A DNA stretch of 64,000 bases from Rhizobium bangladeshense (GCF_001662075.1 NZ_LYPL01000002.1:372001-436000), one strand, 5' to 3'; shown: positions 41,733-50,827, counted from the first letter of the stretch. A program made the numbers and translations. The notes: generated by a model from the sequence alone, not told the origin.

Positions 41733-42140
41733 CGGTGCCAGCCGTTCCGCGCATTCGAGCACGCTCTGCGGCACGGGCAATCGCCGAATTTCATCCACCG
41801 TGTACCAGCCCAGCGCCGCTGCATCGTCGGCGGCTTCCGCCACTATGTCCCGGTCGGCCTCGACGCGAAAGACCGACAGGAAGAAATGGCTCTTGATGCT
41901 GCCGTCCGGCCCGTGCGTCTTCAGGTCATAGGTCGAAAACAGCCGCGGATTATGTGCCGAGATGCCGGTTTCCTCGCGGAATTCCCGCAGCGCCGTCTGC
42001 TCCGGCGTTTCGCCCGGCTCGGCGCGCCCACCTGGAAAGGCATACATGTCGGCGGAAGGCGGGTTGCGTCGCAACACCAGCAAAAATCGCCCGTCGCGTT
42101 CGAGAATGGCGGAGGAGGCGGCTTCGGCGGTGGAGATCAT
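41706..42140 (-). CDS. Nudix hydrolase, 144 aa
   Basis: The full Nudix box lies at residues 38-60 (GRAEPGETPEQTALREFREE followed by TGI), giving the Mg-binding Glu residues needed to split nucleoside-diphosphate-linked substrates. Before it comes LVLRRNPPSADMYAFPGG, after it LFSTYDLKTHGPDGSIKSHF. The specific substrate (ADP-ribose, NADH, oxidised nucleotide) cannot be fixed. The ATG at 42140 has GAGG about 8 bases upstream; the long in-frame region up to 42296 is not Nudix-like. The stop is embedded in a perfect palindrome. Confidence 0.88.
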   Translation of the reverse strand: MISTAEAASSAILERDGRFLLVLRRNPPSADMYAFPGGRAEPGETPEQTALREFREETGISAHNPRLFSTYDLKTHGPDGSIKSHFFLSVFRVEADRDIVAEAADDAAALGWYTVDEIRRLPVPQSVLECAERLAPDDYRPTGR

Positions 42141-42324
42141 AAGACTGCCCTCGTTGTGACGATCGATTCTATCGCATGGACCGATTGTTGCATGCCGCCG
42201 CTGCCCGGCTTCCGCAATTTTTGTGTGGGTCGGCTCGGAAGACAAGGCCCGAAAGGCGGTGCAGCGGTTCCCGTGATGACGACATGTGTGCAACAAAGAT
42301 TCCAGATTTTCGAAAGGGCTTTGC

Positions 42325-42645
42325 GTGACCTATATCATCTATGCCTTTGCCGCCGTTTTCGAGATTGCCGGCTGCTTCGCCTTCTGGGCGTGGCTGAAGC
42401 TCGAAAAGCCCGTCTGGTGGCTGGCGCCGGGCATGATGTCGCTCGCGCTTTTCGCCTGGCTTCTGACGCTGGTGCCGAGCGAAGCGGCCGGCCGAGCCTT
42501 CGCAGCCTATGGCGGCATCTATATTCTCGCGTCGCTGTTCTGGCTGTGGCTGGTCGAAGGCCGCGTTCCCGATCGTTATGATATCGGCGGCGGATTGATC
42601 TGCCTTGCCGGGGCGAGCGTCATTCTCTTTGCGCCGAGGGACTGA
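42325..42645 (+). CDS. YnfA/UPF0060 small membrane protein, 106 aa
   Basis: Four short hydrophobic helices make up nearly the whole protein: [60 protein letters not shown] and [18 protein letters not shown]. This and the FEIAGC(F)xxW motif define the UPF0060/YnfA family, related in size to small multidrug-resistance exporters. Transport of toxic cations has been suggested for relatives. The start is a GTG at 42325 (VTYIIYAF), with AAAGGG upstream; an earlier ATG at 42286 would add an implausible leader. Confidence 0.85.
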   Translation: MTYIIYAFAAVFEIAGCFAFWAWLKLEKPVWWLAPGMMSLALFAWLLTLVPSEAAGRAFAAYGGIYILASLFWLWLVEGRVPDRYDIGGGLICLAGASVILFAPRD

Positions 42646-42775
42646 AGCATGCCGCACAAGCGCAACGCGCTCGCTCTTTGGTCGCGGCATGTTCTTGTCG
42701 TGAAATTCCTGTACAGTCTTGCGCGGCATGCTCAGGCGCCTTGACCGGACTCGAGCCGGGTGCAAAGACAGGCCG

Positions 42776-43540
42776 ATGTGTGGACGTTTCGCCCTGACAA
42801 GTTCCAGCGCAGAGCTAAGCAATTTCCTCTCCGGTGTCGATCTCGGCGATTTTCCGGCGCGCTACAACATCGCCCCGACGCAGCCGATCCTCGTCGTTAT
42901 AGCAGGTGAGGGCAGGGAGCGAGGCAGCAACCTGGCCGACCGGCGCGCGGTGCTGGTGCGCTGGGGTTTTACCCCGGCCTGGGTCAAGGACCCGAAGGAA
43001 TTTCCGCTGCTGATCAATGCCCGCGCCGAGACGGCGATCGGCAAGGCCTCGTTTCGGGCGGCGATGCGTCATCGCCGCGTGCTCATTCCGGCCTCGGGTT
43101 TTTATGAATGGCATCGTCCGCCGAAGGAAAGCGGCGGCAAGCCGCAGGCCTATTGGATCAGGCCGCGTCACGGCGGGATCGTCGCCTTTGCCGGGCTGAT
43201 GGAAACTTGGTCCTCGGCCGATGGCTCGGAGGTCGATACCGGCGCGATCCTGACGACGTCGGCCAATGCGGGCGTCTCGGCGATCCACGATCGCATGCCT
43301 GTCGTCATCAAGCCGGAGGACTTCTCGCGCTGGCTCGATTGCAGGACGCAGGAACCGCGTGAGGTGGCCGACCTGACGCAGCCCGTTCAGGACGATTTCT
43401 TCGAGGCCGTACCGGTCTCCGACAAGGTCAACAAGGTTGCCAATATGGGGCCTGATCTGCAGGAGCCGGTCGTCATCGAACGGCCGCTCAAGCCAGCCGA
43501 GAAGCAAAGGCCGAATAACGGCCAGCTCAGCTTTTTCTGA
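42776..43540 (+). CDS. SRAP-domain (YedK/HMCES) abasic-site protein, 254 aa
   Basis: SRAP proteins crosslink covalently, through the N-terminal Cys2, to abasic sites in single-stranded DNA and protect them. The product starts MCGRFALTSSSAELSNFL, so Cys2 is exposed after Met removal; further active-site motifs are RYNIAPTQPILVV (Asn), INARAETAIGKASFR, PASGFYEWH (Glu) and SAIHDRMPVV (His). The ATG at 42776 is the only one that gives Cys2; a longer frame from 42719 would abolish activity. The C-terminal 40 residues are a lysine-rich tail. Confidence 0.92.
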   Translation: MCGRFALTSSSAELSNFLSGVDLGDFPARYNIAPTQPILVVIAGEGRERGSNLADRRAVLVRWGFTPAWVKDPKEFPLLINARAETAIGKASFRAAMRHRRVLIPASGFYEWHRPPKESGGKPQAYWIRPRHGGIVAFAGLMETWSSADGSEVDTGAILTTSANAGVSAIHDRMPVVIKPEDFSRWLDCRTQEPREVADLTQPVQDDFFEAVPVSDKVNKVANMGPDLQEPVVIERPLKPAEKQRPNNGQLSFF

Positions 43541-43600
43541 AACGCTATCGGCCGCCTCTGGCACGGTGGTCTGTTCGGCTCATTCGCGATGTCACGGCGT

Positions 43601-43640
43601 CGCGCAAAAAGCGCGTAGCGGTTTTGCGGCAACGACATGC
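43601..43640. repeat. Degenerate intergenic repeat after SRAP gene
   Basis: CGCGCAAAAAGCGCGTAGCG and GTTTTGCGGCAACGACATGC resemble the element at 29141-29190 (GCGCAAAAGT...CTTGCGATAAGG). The surrounding 240-base gap contains no gene. Confidence 0.55.
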
Positions 43641-43778
43641 CTGAGAACAAAGACCCATAGCGCAAGAAGCGAATCCGCAAGATCACGACGCTTTAGAAAT
43701 ATGCCGCAGTCTTGGGGCAACGGCATGCCGGAAACTGGAAGGTGAAGCGCAGGTGACGGCAGTTCGAAGCTCGGCGCT

Positions 43779-43925
43779 TCAAGCGGATTTCTTGACGCTC
43801 TCCGGCTTGTTCTTTGCCATCAGCGATGCCGCGGCAACGGCCTTCAGGCCGACGGGGCGATAGTTGGCGGCGAGGTCCGGCTTGGCCGTCTGCTGTTCAC
43901 CGGTACTATTCTTCTGCGAAGTCAC
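43779..43925 (-). CDS. Small conserved-looking protein, 48 aa
   Basis: The frame is GTG-initiated and reads VTSQKNSTGEQQTAKPDLAA, then NYRPVGLKAVAAASLMAKNK and PESVKKSA. It is hydrophilic with one Ala-rich helical patch; no membrane helix, Cys or known motif. The main evidence is a near-ideal ribosome-binding site, AAGGAGAG, 5 bases before the GTG, and a clean stop. It is isolated between SRAP and pssA and too short for common gene-finding limits. Function unknown. Confidence 0.65.
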   Translation of the reverse strand: MTSQKNSTGEQQTAKPDLAANYRPVGLKAVAAASLMAKNKPESVKKSA

Positions 43926-44226
43926 GGATACTCTCCTTTACGTGGTTCTTCCCTGGATATTTTATTTTTGCAGTTTCGCCAGAAATAGCGACAAATCGGC
44001 GGCGTCGCTTATCAGGAATTGTGAACGCCCACCATAATTCGCGAGGCTTAACTGAAGCCTACGTTGGTTAATACTTACTGAAGGAAGCGGTTCCAAAAAA
44101 ACTGCGCAGCCGTTTTCCCCGGGGAAAGCTCATGGCTTTCCCGGAAGAAGCGCACGTTTTCCGGGAATAGGCGAGAACAAGGGGAGAAGCATTTCAACGG
44201 GAGAGAGACCAGGAAATGCCGGAAGA
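43926..44226. other. Gap with nested TTTCCCGG palindromes
   Basis: The left part (43930-44085) is AT-rich and probably holds the promoter of the 48-aa gene. Around 44112-44170 lies a cluster of palindromic units: TTTTCCCCGGGGAAA, GGGAAAGC-TCATG-GCTTTCCC, then another TTTTCCGGGAA. Read on the minus strand, this hairpin follows the pssA stop by about 80 bases and a T-run follows at 44094-44100, so it may be the psd-pssA terminator. No gene seen. Confidence 0.45.
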
Positions 44227-45072
44227 TCAGATGTGACGGCCGATATCATCGTCGCCGACGCCGGGCTCCTCGATCGTCAGCGTCCCATATTTCCGCCGCC
44301 ATTTCCGCGCGCCGAAAGGAAGCGATACGAGATAGGCGGCCACGGTAAACACCATCACCTCCCAGGTGTAGCTCATCAGCAGAGCCACATAGAGTACGAC
44401 GCCAAGCATCATCGGCAGCACGAGATCGCGCCGCAGCCGGTTGCCCTCCGATTTGCCCGACCAGACGGGCAGCCGGCTGATCAACAGGAAGGCGATGAAC
44501 ACGGTGTAGATCGACGAGACGAAGGCGAAGGTGCGGTCGGTCGCGATGCCAAGGAAGCCGAGATAGACCGGTAGCAGCACCAGCATGGCGCCGGCCGGCG
44601 CCGGCACGCCGACGAAATATTCCGATTGCCAGCTCGCCTTGTTCTCGCGTTCGGCCATAACGTTGAAGCGGGCAAGGCGCAGTCCGGCGGCGATCGCATA
44701 GATCAGCGCCGCGATCCAGCCGAGCGAGCGCGCCTGGTCGAGCGCGAAGACATAGACGACGAGGGCGGGCGCGACGCCGAAATTGACGATATCGGCAAGC
44801 GAATCCATTTGCACGCCGAACTTCGAGGTCGCCTTCATCAGCCGTGCCACCCGCCCGTCGATGCCGTCGAGGAAGGCGGCGACGAGCACCATGGCGACGG
44901 CGAGCTCGTAGCGATTTTCGAAAGCCAGCCGGATGCCGGTCAGCCCGGCGCAGATTGCCAGAATGGTGATGAGGTTCGGAAAGACGAGACGGAGCGGGAT
45001 CTCACGCAGACGCGGGCCGCGGGCGGAATCATCCGGACCATTGGGCTCGAAGGGCGGAAAAGGCGTTTCCAT
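44227..45072 (-). CDS. pssA: CDP-diacylglycerol-serine O-phosphatidyltransferase PssA
   Basis: PssA makes phosphatidylserine from CDP-diacylglycerol and serine at the inner membrane, the precursor of phosphatidylethanolamine. The CDP-alcohol phosphotransferase motif DG-x2-AR-x8-G-x3-D-x3-D is complete at residues 72-94 (DGRVARLMKATSKFGVQMDS, then LAD). About eight hydrophobic helices follow, and the 281-residue length suits the type II enzyme of rhizobia. Start 45072 (METPFPPFEP) lies 19 bases after psd, so the two form a psd-pssA operon for consecutive steps. Confidence 0.93.
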   Translation of the reverse strand: METPFPPFEPNGPDDSARGPRLREIPLRLVFPNLITILAICAGLTGIRLAFENRYELAVAMVLVAAFLDGIDGRVARLMKATSKFGVQMDSLADIVNFGVAPALVVYVFALDQARSLGWIAALIYAIAAGLRLARFNVMAERENKASWQSEYFVGVPAPAGAMLVLLPVYLGFLGIATDRTFAFVSSIYTVFIAFLLISRLPVWSGKSEGNRLRRDLVLPMMLGVVLYVALLMSYTWEVMVFTVAAYLVSLPFGARKWRRKYGTLTIEEPGVGDDDIGRHI

Positions 45073-45091
45073 ATCGCGTTCCAATCTAAAC

Positions 45092-45790
45092 CTAGCTGCG
45101 GCGGCTGATGACGGGACCCTTGGCGGAGGCGAATTCGGCGATGACGGTTTCTCCGGCGATCGCCGTCTGGCCGAGCGCGACACGTGGCGCCGCACCGGCC
45201 GGCAGGAAGACGTCTAGCCGGGAGCCGAAACGGATCAACCCGAAGCGCTCGCCGGCATCCACCGGCTCGTTGGGGTTTACCCAGCAGAGGATACGCCGCG
45301 CCACGAGGCCGGCGATCTGGACGACGCCGATCTGGCCGTGGCGGGTTTCGATCACCAGGCCGTTGCGCTCATTGTCCTCGCTGGCCTTGTCGAGCTCGGC
45401 GTTGACGAAGCTGCCGGAGCGGTAGTTGATGCTGGCGATGCGCCCGCGCATCGGCGCCCGGTTCACATGGCAGTTGAAGACGTTCATGAATACCGAGATG
45501 CGCAGCATCGGCTCGGAGCCGAGATCGAGCTCGGCCGGCGGGGTCACCATCTGGATCGCCGAGACCCTGCCGTCGGCGGGAGAAATCACCAGATCGTCGT
45601 CCTGCGGGGTCACGCGCTCGGGATCGCGAAAGAAATAGGCGCACCATAGCGTGAAGATCATGCCGATCCAGAAGAGCGGCTTGAAGATCCATCCGAGGAT
45701 CAGCGAGGCGACGAAGAAGGCGGCCACGAAGGGATAACCCTCCTTGTGCACGGGGACGATCGTGTTGCGAACCGTGTTGAACAGGCTCAT
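45092..45790 (-). CDS. psd: Phosphatidylserine decarboxylase Psd
   Basis: Psd converts phosphatidylserine to phosphatidylethanolamine using a pyruvoyl group formed by self-cleavage. The 232-residue protein is the short form: an N-terminal hydrophobic segment ([20 protein letters not shown]), [18 protein letters not shown] with Asp73, [12 protein letters not shown] with His108, and the cleavage site [11 protein letters not shown] in which Gly189-Ser190 replaces the LGST of the long enzymes. AAGGAG lies upstream of the start at 45790. First gene of psd-pssA, 137 bases after the ABC exporter gene. Confidence 0.93.
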   Translation of the reverse strand: MSLFNTVRNTIVPVHKEGYPFVAAFFVASLILGWIFKPLFWIGMIFTLWCAYFFRDPERVTPQDDDLVISPADGRVSAIQMVTPPAELDLGSEPMLRISVFMNVFNCHVNRAPMRGRIASINYRSGSFVNAELDKASEDNERNGLVIETRHGQIGVVQIAGLVARRILCWVNPNEPVDAGERFGLIRFGSRLDVFLPAGAAPRVALGQTAIAGETVIAEFASAKGPVISRRS

Positions 45791-45927
45791 GGCTGCCGGT
45801 CTCCTTGCGTTGTCGTTTTTTGCTGGTTAGCGAAAAACCGCCGCCGGGGCAATGCTGCGGCCCCGACCCCCGTTCGACCGCCGGGGTTCTGAACAACAAA
45901 AGCCTGTATCGGCGTCTGGTTCCCCAA

Positions 45928-47805
45928 TCAGTTCGCTGGCGCAAGCCGCGCGACCACGCCCATATCGTCGCTTTCGCGCACCTGTTTCAGGTGCTCCTCG
46001 GCCTGTGTGGCCTCGCGCTGGCGGTTCCACATCGAGGCATAGAGACCGTTTTCATCGAGCAGTGCGGCATGCGTTCCGCGCTCGGCAATCTCGCCGCTTT
46101 TCAACACGATGATCTCGTCGGCGCTGATGACGGTGGACAGCCGGTGGGCGATGACCAGCGTCGTCCGGTTCTTCGAAACCACGTCGAGCGCCGTCTGGAT
46201 TTCCCGTTCCGTCGTCGTGTCGAGCGCTGATGTCGCTTCGTCGAGGATGAGAATCGGCGGCGCCTTGAGGATGGTGCGGGCGATCGCCACCCGTTGCTTC
46301 TCGCCGCCCGAAAGCTTGAGTCCGCGCTCGCCGACTTTCGTTTCGAAACCCTCTGGCAGCGTTTCGATGAAATGCGCGATCTGCGCCACCTCGGCCGCGG
46401 CAAAGACCTCGCTATCGCTGGCCGACGTGCGGCCGTAGCGGATGTTGTAGGCAACGGTGTCGTTGAAGAGCACGGTATCCTGCGGCACCATGCCGATCAC
46501 CGAGCGCAGGCTCTTCTGCGTCACCGTGCGGATATCCTGGCCGTCGACCGTGATCGTGCCGCTCTGAATATCGTAGAAACGATAGAGCAGGCGCGACAGC
46601 GTCGATTTGCCCGCACCCGACGGGCCGACGACGGCGACCGTCTTGCCGGCCGGCACGTCGAAGGAAATCCCCTTGAGAATCGGACGGGCCGGATCGTAGG
46701 CGAAGTGCACGTCCTTGAAGGAGATCGCGCCCTGGCCGATCCTAAGTTCTGTCGCGTCGGGCGCGTCGTTGACCTCGGCCTTCACCTCCAGGAGATCGAA
46801 CATCTGCTCGATATCCGTCAGCCCCTGGCGGATTTCGCGGTAGACGAAGCCAATGAAATTGAGTGGCGCGGAAAGCTGCAGCAGCATCGAATTGACGAAG
46901 ACGAAATCGCCAACCGTCTGCTCGCCGCGCTGGACGGCCAGCGCCGACAGCACCAGCATGATCGTCGTGCCGATGCCGAAAATAACGCCCTGGCCGAAGT
47001 TCAGCCAGCCGAGCGAGGTCCAGACATCGGTCGCCGCCTTCTCGTAGCGCTCCATCGATTTGTCGAAGCGTTTGGCTTCCATCTCCTCGTTGCCGAAATA
47101 TTTGACGGTCTCGAAGTTGAGGAGGGAGTCGATCGCCTTGGTGTTGGCGTCTGTATCGCTGTCGTTCATCGACCGGCGGATGGCGATGCGCCAGTCGGAT
47201 GCGCGGATCGTGAACCAGATATAGGCCCAGACCGTAAAGGTGGTGACGGCGAGATAGGAAAATCCGTAACCCCACCAGAAGATCGCGGCCGTCAGCAGGA
47301 ATTCGATGACCGTTGGCACCGAATTGAGGATCGTGAAGCGCACGATCGTCTCGATGCCCTTGGTGCCGCGCTCGATGATGCGCGACAGACCGCCGGTCTT
47401 GCGTTCCAGATGGAAACGCAGCGACAGCTCGTGCATGTGCACGAAGGTCCTGTAGGCGAGCTGGCGCACCGCATGTTGCCCGACGCTGGCAAAGAGCGCG
47501 TCGCGCAGCTGGTTGAGGCCGAGCTGGATCAGCCGGGTGACGTTGTAGGCGATCACAAGGGCGATGGCGCCGGCAAGGAGCGGCGGTACCGCGCCGGCAA
47601 GGTCCATCCTGCCGTTCAGTGCGTCGGTCGACCACTTGAAGAAATAGGGGACGAGCAAAAGGACGAATTTGGAGACCAGCAGATAGACCGAGGCCCAGAC
47701 GACGCGCATCTTGAGGTCGGGCCGGCCGGCCGGCCACATATAGGGCCAGAGGTTGAGAAGCGTGCTGAGCAGGTGGGATTCCGAGACAGTTTTGCCGTTT
47801 GCCAT
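45928..47805 (-). CDS. Atm1/HMT-type ABC exporter, 625 aa
   Basis: A half-size ABC exporter: six-helix membrane domain (about 35-330) and nucleotide-binding domain (about 355-600) with Walker A GPSGAGKST (394-402), signature LKLSGGEKQR, Walker B ILILDEATSALD and the H-loop VIAHRLST. The segment NSMLLQLSAPLNFIGFVYRE and IRQGLTDIEQMFDLLEV is diagnostic of the Atm1/ABCB7/HMT1 group, which exports glutathione-linked sulfur species or metal-glutathione complexes; a role in iron-sulfur or heavy-metal balance is inferred. It forms a homodimer in the inner membrane. Start 47805 (MANGKTVSESHLL) begins the family-like sequence; longer frames upstream are not conserved-looking. Confidence 0.92.
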   Translation of the reverse strand: MANGKTVSESHLLSTLLNLWPYMWPAGRPDLKMRVVWASVYLLVSKFVLLLVPYFFKWSTDALNGRMDLAGAVPPLLAGAIALVIAYNVTRLIQLGLNQLRDALFASVGQHAVRQLAYRTFVHMHELSLRFHLERKTGGLSRIIERGTKGIETIVRFTILNSVPTVIEFLLTAAIFWWGYGFSYLAVTTFTVWAYIWFTIRASDWRIAIRRSMNDSDTDANTKAIDSLLNFETVKYFGNEEMEAKRFDKSMERYEKAATDVWTSLGWLNFGQGVIFGIGTTIMLVLSALAVQRGEQTVGDFVFVNSMLLQLSAPLNFIGFVYREIRQGLTDIEQMFDLLEVKAEVNDAPDATELRIGQGAISFKDVHFAYDPARPILKGISFDVPAGKTVAVVGPSGAGKSTLSRLLYRFYDIQSGTITVDGQDIRTVTQKSLRSVIGMVPQDTVLFNDTVAYNIRYGRTSASDSEVFAAAEVAQIAHFIETLPEGFETKVGERGLKLSGGEKQRVAIARTILKAPPILILDEATSALDTTTEREIQTALDVVSKNRTTLVIAHRLSTVISADEIIVLKSGEIAERGTHAALLDENGLYASMWNRQREATQAEEHLKQVRESDDMGVVARLAPAN

Positions 47806-47945
47806 GCGTCTCTCCAGCCCGGTCGGGATTGCCTTGGTCGCCTGTATTGATGCTGGCAAAGCGCGAGCGGGACATGCTCGAAAGCGTTTCCCTGTCACCG
47901 CCAGATAGGGTGCCGGGCGGATGAATACAACAAATGCAGGGTTCA

Positions 47946-47982
47946 GGAAAAGCCGGGCCGGGCGGTTATCCCGCCCGGCCCG
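47946..47982 (-). terminator. Strong hairpin after the LysM-protein gene
   Basis: CGGGCCGGGCGG and CCGCCCGGCCCG form a perfect 12-base GC-only stem over a 5-base loop. On the minus strand it lies about 20 bases after the LysM gene stop and is followed by CTTTTCC, a short T-run. Confidence 0.75.
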
Positions 47983-48002
47983 ATCATGTTGTTCTGCTAT
48001 GT

Positions 48003-50048
48003 TTAGAGATGCCGGTCGGAAAGACGTTTGCGGTGCAGTTCCTCGGCATTCGGCAAGGCATCCTTCGGCAGACCGAAGATCTGGCCGGGGCGGATGCGGT
48101 CGGGATCGATGATCTTGTCCTCGTTGGCGATGTAGATCGTCGTGTAGCGCACGCCGAGGCCATAGGTCCGGCGCGAGATCTGCCACAGCGTGTCGCCGCG
48201 GCGAATGATGACCGCCGCGTTGTCGGCCGTCAGCGGTGCCTGTTCGATCGTCTTCGGCTGGTTGCCGGCAGCCTCGTTGGCAGCCGGTGCCGCGGATGCG
48301 GGTGCGGCCGGCGCGGGTGCTGCGGTGAGGTCGGCGATCAGCGCGCCGAGCCGGTCGAGCGCGGCGCCGACGGACTTCGCTTCCTGCGGCAGCCCCTGCA
48401 GGATTTTCAACGCATTGGAAGCGGTCTGCGAGGCAGCGCCGGAGGCTTGCTTGATGGGGTCGGACGCATCGGCGGCCGGGCGGAAGTCAACGAGCGAGCG
48501 CAGCGCGAACTCCGTCGCCGAGCGCGCCGCCGCAAGCTGTTCGGCGCCCGGCAGCTTGCCATCGGCAAACAGCCCCTTCAGCAGGCCGAAGGCTTTGCCG
48601 GCCTCGGCCTTGCGCTTGCCGAGCTCACCTTCGTCGAGCGGTACCATCGACGAAGCCCCGTTCACGTCGACGGGACCGGATTGAGCGGCAACCCTCACCT
48701 GATCGCCTGCCGGGCGATTGAAATTCACTGCCGCGCGCACGATCACCTTGCCCGCGGGATCGACGACATCGACGCGAATCTTGTGGTCGCCGACCGAGAG
48801 CGCCATCACGCCGTCGATAATGAAATGTCCGTCGGCACCGGCTGTATCCTGGCCGACGAGGTTGTCGTCGGCATAACCGAGGACCTTGGCGTTGGCGCGC
48901 GCCGTGCCGGCGATGAAGATCTTGTTGCCCTCGATCTCGACGGCGTTGACCATCACGTCAGGCGCGGTGGCCTTGTCGGATTCCGCCGCGCCGGGAGCGG
49001 CCGAGGCTGCTGCCGTGCCGCCGGCGGCGGCGTTGGGCAGGCCAGGCGTCTGCAGCGCCAGCTCACCGCTCGGGGCAGCTGTCGCGGCCGGGGCATCGGC
49101 TGCCGCGGTCTCGCCGGTTGCCGGCTTATCCGCTGGCGGCAGCCCCGGATTGGAGGCGTCGGCGACTTCGGTTCCGCCCGTCGGCGCCGTGATGATGCGG
49201 CTTGCGGTGCCGGGCTTGGAGACCATGGCGAGCAGGTTGGCGCCATTGCCGTCCTTCGGCACGGAAACGGTCGCGACCTCTTCGGAAAGCGTGGTCTTGC
49301 CATCCTTGCCCGTCACCTTCAGCACGAGCTGGTGGTCGCCGGCCGGAAGCGGATTGTCGAGGACGGCGGCGAAATCGCCGCTCGGACCGACATCGGCCGT
49401 CGTCACCACCTTTTCACCGTCGAGCACTTCGAGCTTGCCGTTCGGCTCGGCGGAACCGGCGATGACGGTCGAACCGTCAGGCTCGACGCGCAGGACGTCG
49501 AAGGCGGGAAGTTTCGGGCCGGCATTCGCCGCCGCCGCGGCGGGCTCGGGCGCGCCGGTCAGCGCCGCCTCGGCCCTGGCGATTGCGGCAAGCGCATCGG
49601 TGATGTTTTCCGGCAGCGACTGCACGATGGCGAGCGCTTTGGCGCCACCTTCCTTGGCCTTTGTGGCAACGGCTTGCGTTGCGGGATCGACGCCCTCGGG
49701 AATGGTGAAGCCGGCAAGTGCGGTGAGCGCATTGATCGTCTTGGACTTGGCGGCGGTGAAGACATCGATGGCCGGACCTTTGCCGTCGGCAAACAGCGCC
49801 TTGAGCTCACCGAGCGCCACGCCGGCATCGGCCGAAAGACGGCCCAGCTGATCAGCCACCGCAGCAGGAGAGCGCGATGTCTTTGCCGCTTCGTTAACCG
49901 TGTTCTTCAGCTCCGTGCTCGCTTGGTTGATGGCGTCGCCGACTTTGGTTGCATCGCCGCCGATGCGCGGCATGACGACGAACACCATCAGTAGGGTTGC
50001 GATTACGAGCACTGCAAGGGCCAGCAAGCCGGCACGGTTCTTCATCAT
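48003..50048 (-). CDS. LysM-domain envelope protein with mirrored duplicated modules, 681 aa
   Basis: The protein starts with an N-terminal membrane anchor (RAGLLALAVLVIATLLMVFV) and ends with a LysM domain (about 625-675; IIRRGDTLWQISRRTYGLG, YIANEDKIIDPDRIRPGQIF) that should bind peptidoglycan. Between them are two copies of a helical module (about 70-165, GELKALFADGKGPA...VQSLP; about 495-590, GLLKGLFADGKLPG...LQGLP) and two Ig-like beta domains (about 180-265, VIAGSAEPNGKLEVLDGEKV; about 375-460, IFIAGTARANAKVLGYADDN), in the order helical-Ig-Ig-helical. The centre (270-375) is Ala/Pro-rich and disordered. Start 50048 has GGGAG 5 bases upstream. It likely spans membrane to cell wall. Function unknown. 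Confidence 0.85.
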   Translation of the reverse strand: MMKNRAGLLALAVLVIATLLMVFVVMPRIGGDATKVGDAINQASTELKNTVNEAAKTSRSPAAVADQLGRLSADAGVALGELKALFADGKGPAIDVFTAAKSKTINALTALAGFTIPEGVDPATQAVATKAKEGGAKALAIVQSLPENITDALAAIARAEAALTGAPEPAAAAANAGPKLPAFDVLRVEPDGSTVIAGSAEPNGKLEVLDGEKVVTTADVGPSGDFAAVLDNPLPAGDHQLVLKVTGKDGKTTLSEEVATVSVPKDGNGANLLAMVSKPGTASRIITAPTGGTEVADASNPGLPPADKPATGETAAADAPAATAAPSGELALQTPGLPNAAAGGTAAASAAPGAAESDKATAPDVMVNAVEIEGNKIFIAGTARANAKVLGYADDNLVGQDTAGADGHFIIDGVMALSVGDHKIRVDVVDPAGKVIVRAAVNFNRPAGDQVRVAAQSGPVDVNGASSMVPLDEGELGKRKAEAGKAFGLLKGLFADGKLPGAEQLAAARSATEFALRSLVDFRPAADASDPIKQASGAASQTASNALKILQGLPQEAKSVGAALDRLGALIADLTAAPAPAAPASAAPAANEAAGNQPKTIEQAPLTADNAAVIIRRGDTLWQISRRTYGLGVRYTTIYIANEDKIIDPDRIRPGQIFGLPKDALPNAEELHRKRLSDRHL

Positions 50049-50203
50049 TATGTCTCCCAAGGCGGCAATTTGCCGTAGTACCGAAAATTGCTAGCGATTC
50101 CCGTTGCTTTTCACAAGCATTCAAAGGAATTAGGCAAGCTAGGCATGCAGCTTTTCAGTCAATTTTCTTGACTGCATTGAAATGAAATAGTTGTTTCGCC
50201 TCT

Positions 50204-50827
50204 ATGACCGAACAATCTGTATCGATTCGATCCATCTGCGTTTACTGCGGCTCAAGGCCGGGACGCGATCCTTCCCACATGACGGCCGGGCGTGCTCTCG
50301 GAAGAGAGATCGCCGAATACGGCCTGCGCCTCGTCTATGGCGGGGGTACCAAAGGCATCATGGGCGCGGTTGCAAGCGGGGTGCTTTCAGGCGGCGGTCA
50401 GGTGACTGGGATCATCCCGGAGTTCCTGATCGATATGGAAGCGACTCGCCATTCGCTCGGTCAGCTCAACGAACTCATTGTAACCCCTGACATGCATGCG
50501 CGCAAACATACGATGTTCGAGCGCTCCGATGCCTTCGTCGCGCTGCCGGGCGGCATCGGCACGCTGGAGGAGATCGTTGAGATCATGACCTGGGCGCAGC
50601 TCGGCCGCCACGAGAAGCCGATGGTCTTTGCCAACATCAACGGTTTCTGGGATCCGATGATGGAACTGATGCGCCATATGACCGACGAAGGTTTTCTGCA
50701 CACCGCCCACCGGGTGCAGCCACTCATCGTCGAAGACATCTCCGGCATCATTCCGGCGATCATGGCCCAGGCAGCCCAGCTCGCCGCCGATCGCGACGGT
50801 GAGGACGCGGTAATTTCGAAGATGTAA
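50204..50827 (+). CDS. LOG-family (TIGR00730) nucleotide phosphoribohydrolase
   Basis: The LOG signature PGGIGTLEEIVEIMTWAQLG (about 117-136) and the preceding RKHTMFERSDAF are both present, with the Rossmann-type start SICVYCGSRPG and YGGGTKGIMGAVASG. LOG proteins release ribose-5-phosphate from nucleoside monophosphates and in plant-associated bacteria can yield active cytokinins, but many are housekeeping AMP or pyrimidine-nucleotide nucleosidases. The 207-residue length is typical. No isopentenyl transferase lies nearby, so cytokinin production is not indicated. It has no clear ribosome-binding site. Confidence 0.88.
   Translation: MTEQSVSIRSICVYCGSRPGRDPSHMTAGRALGREIAEYGLRLVYGGGTKGIMGAVASGVLSGGGQVTGIIPEFLIDMEATRHSLGQLNELIVTPDMHARKHTMFERSDAFVALPGGIGTLEEIVEIMTWAQLGRHEKPMVFANINGFWDPMMELMRHMTDEGFLHTAHRVQPLIVEDISGIIPAIMAQAAQLAADRDGEDAVISKM

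Noticed and set aside
46294..47850. 518-codon plus-strand frame opposite the ABC exporter
   Set aside because: Antisense to Walker A, Walker B and signature motifs of a clear ABC gene; no ribosome-binding site.
47934..49994. 686-codon plus-strand frame opposite the LysM gene
   Set aside because: Composition is Arg/Gly-rich with no domains, while the minus strand shows signal anchor, Ig and LysM domains and a terminator.
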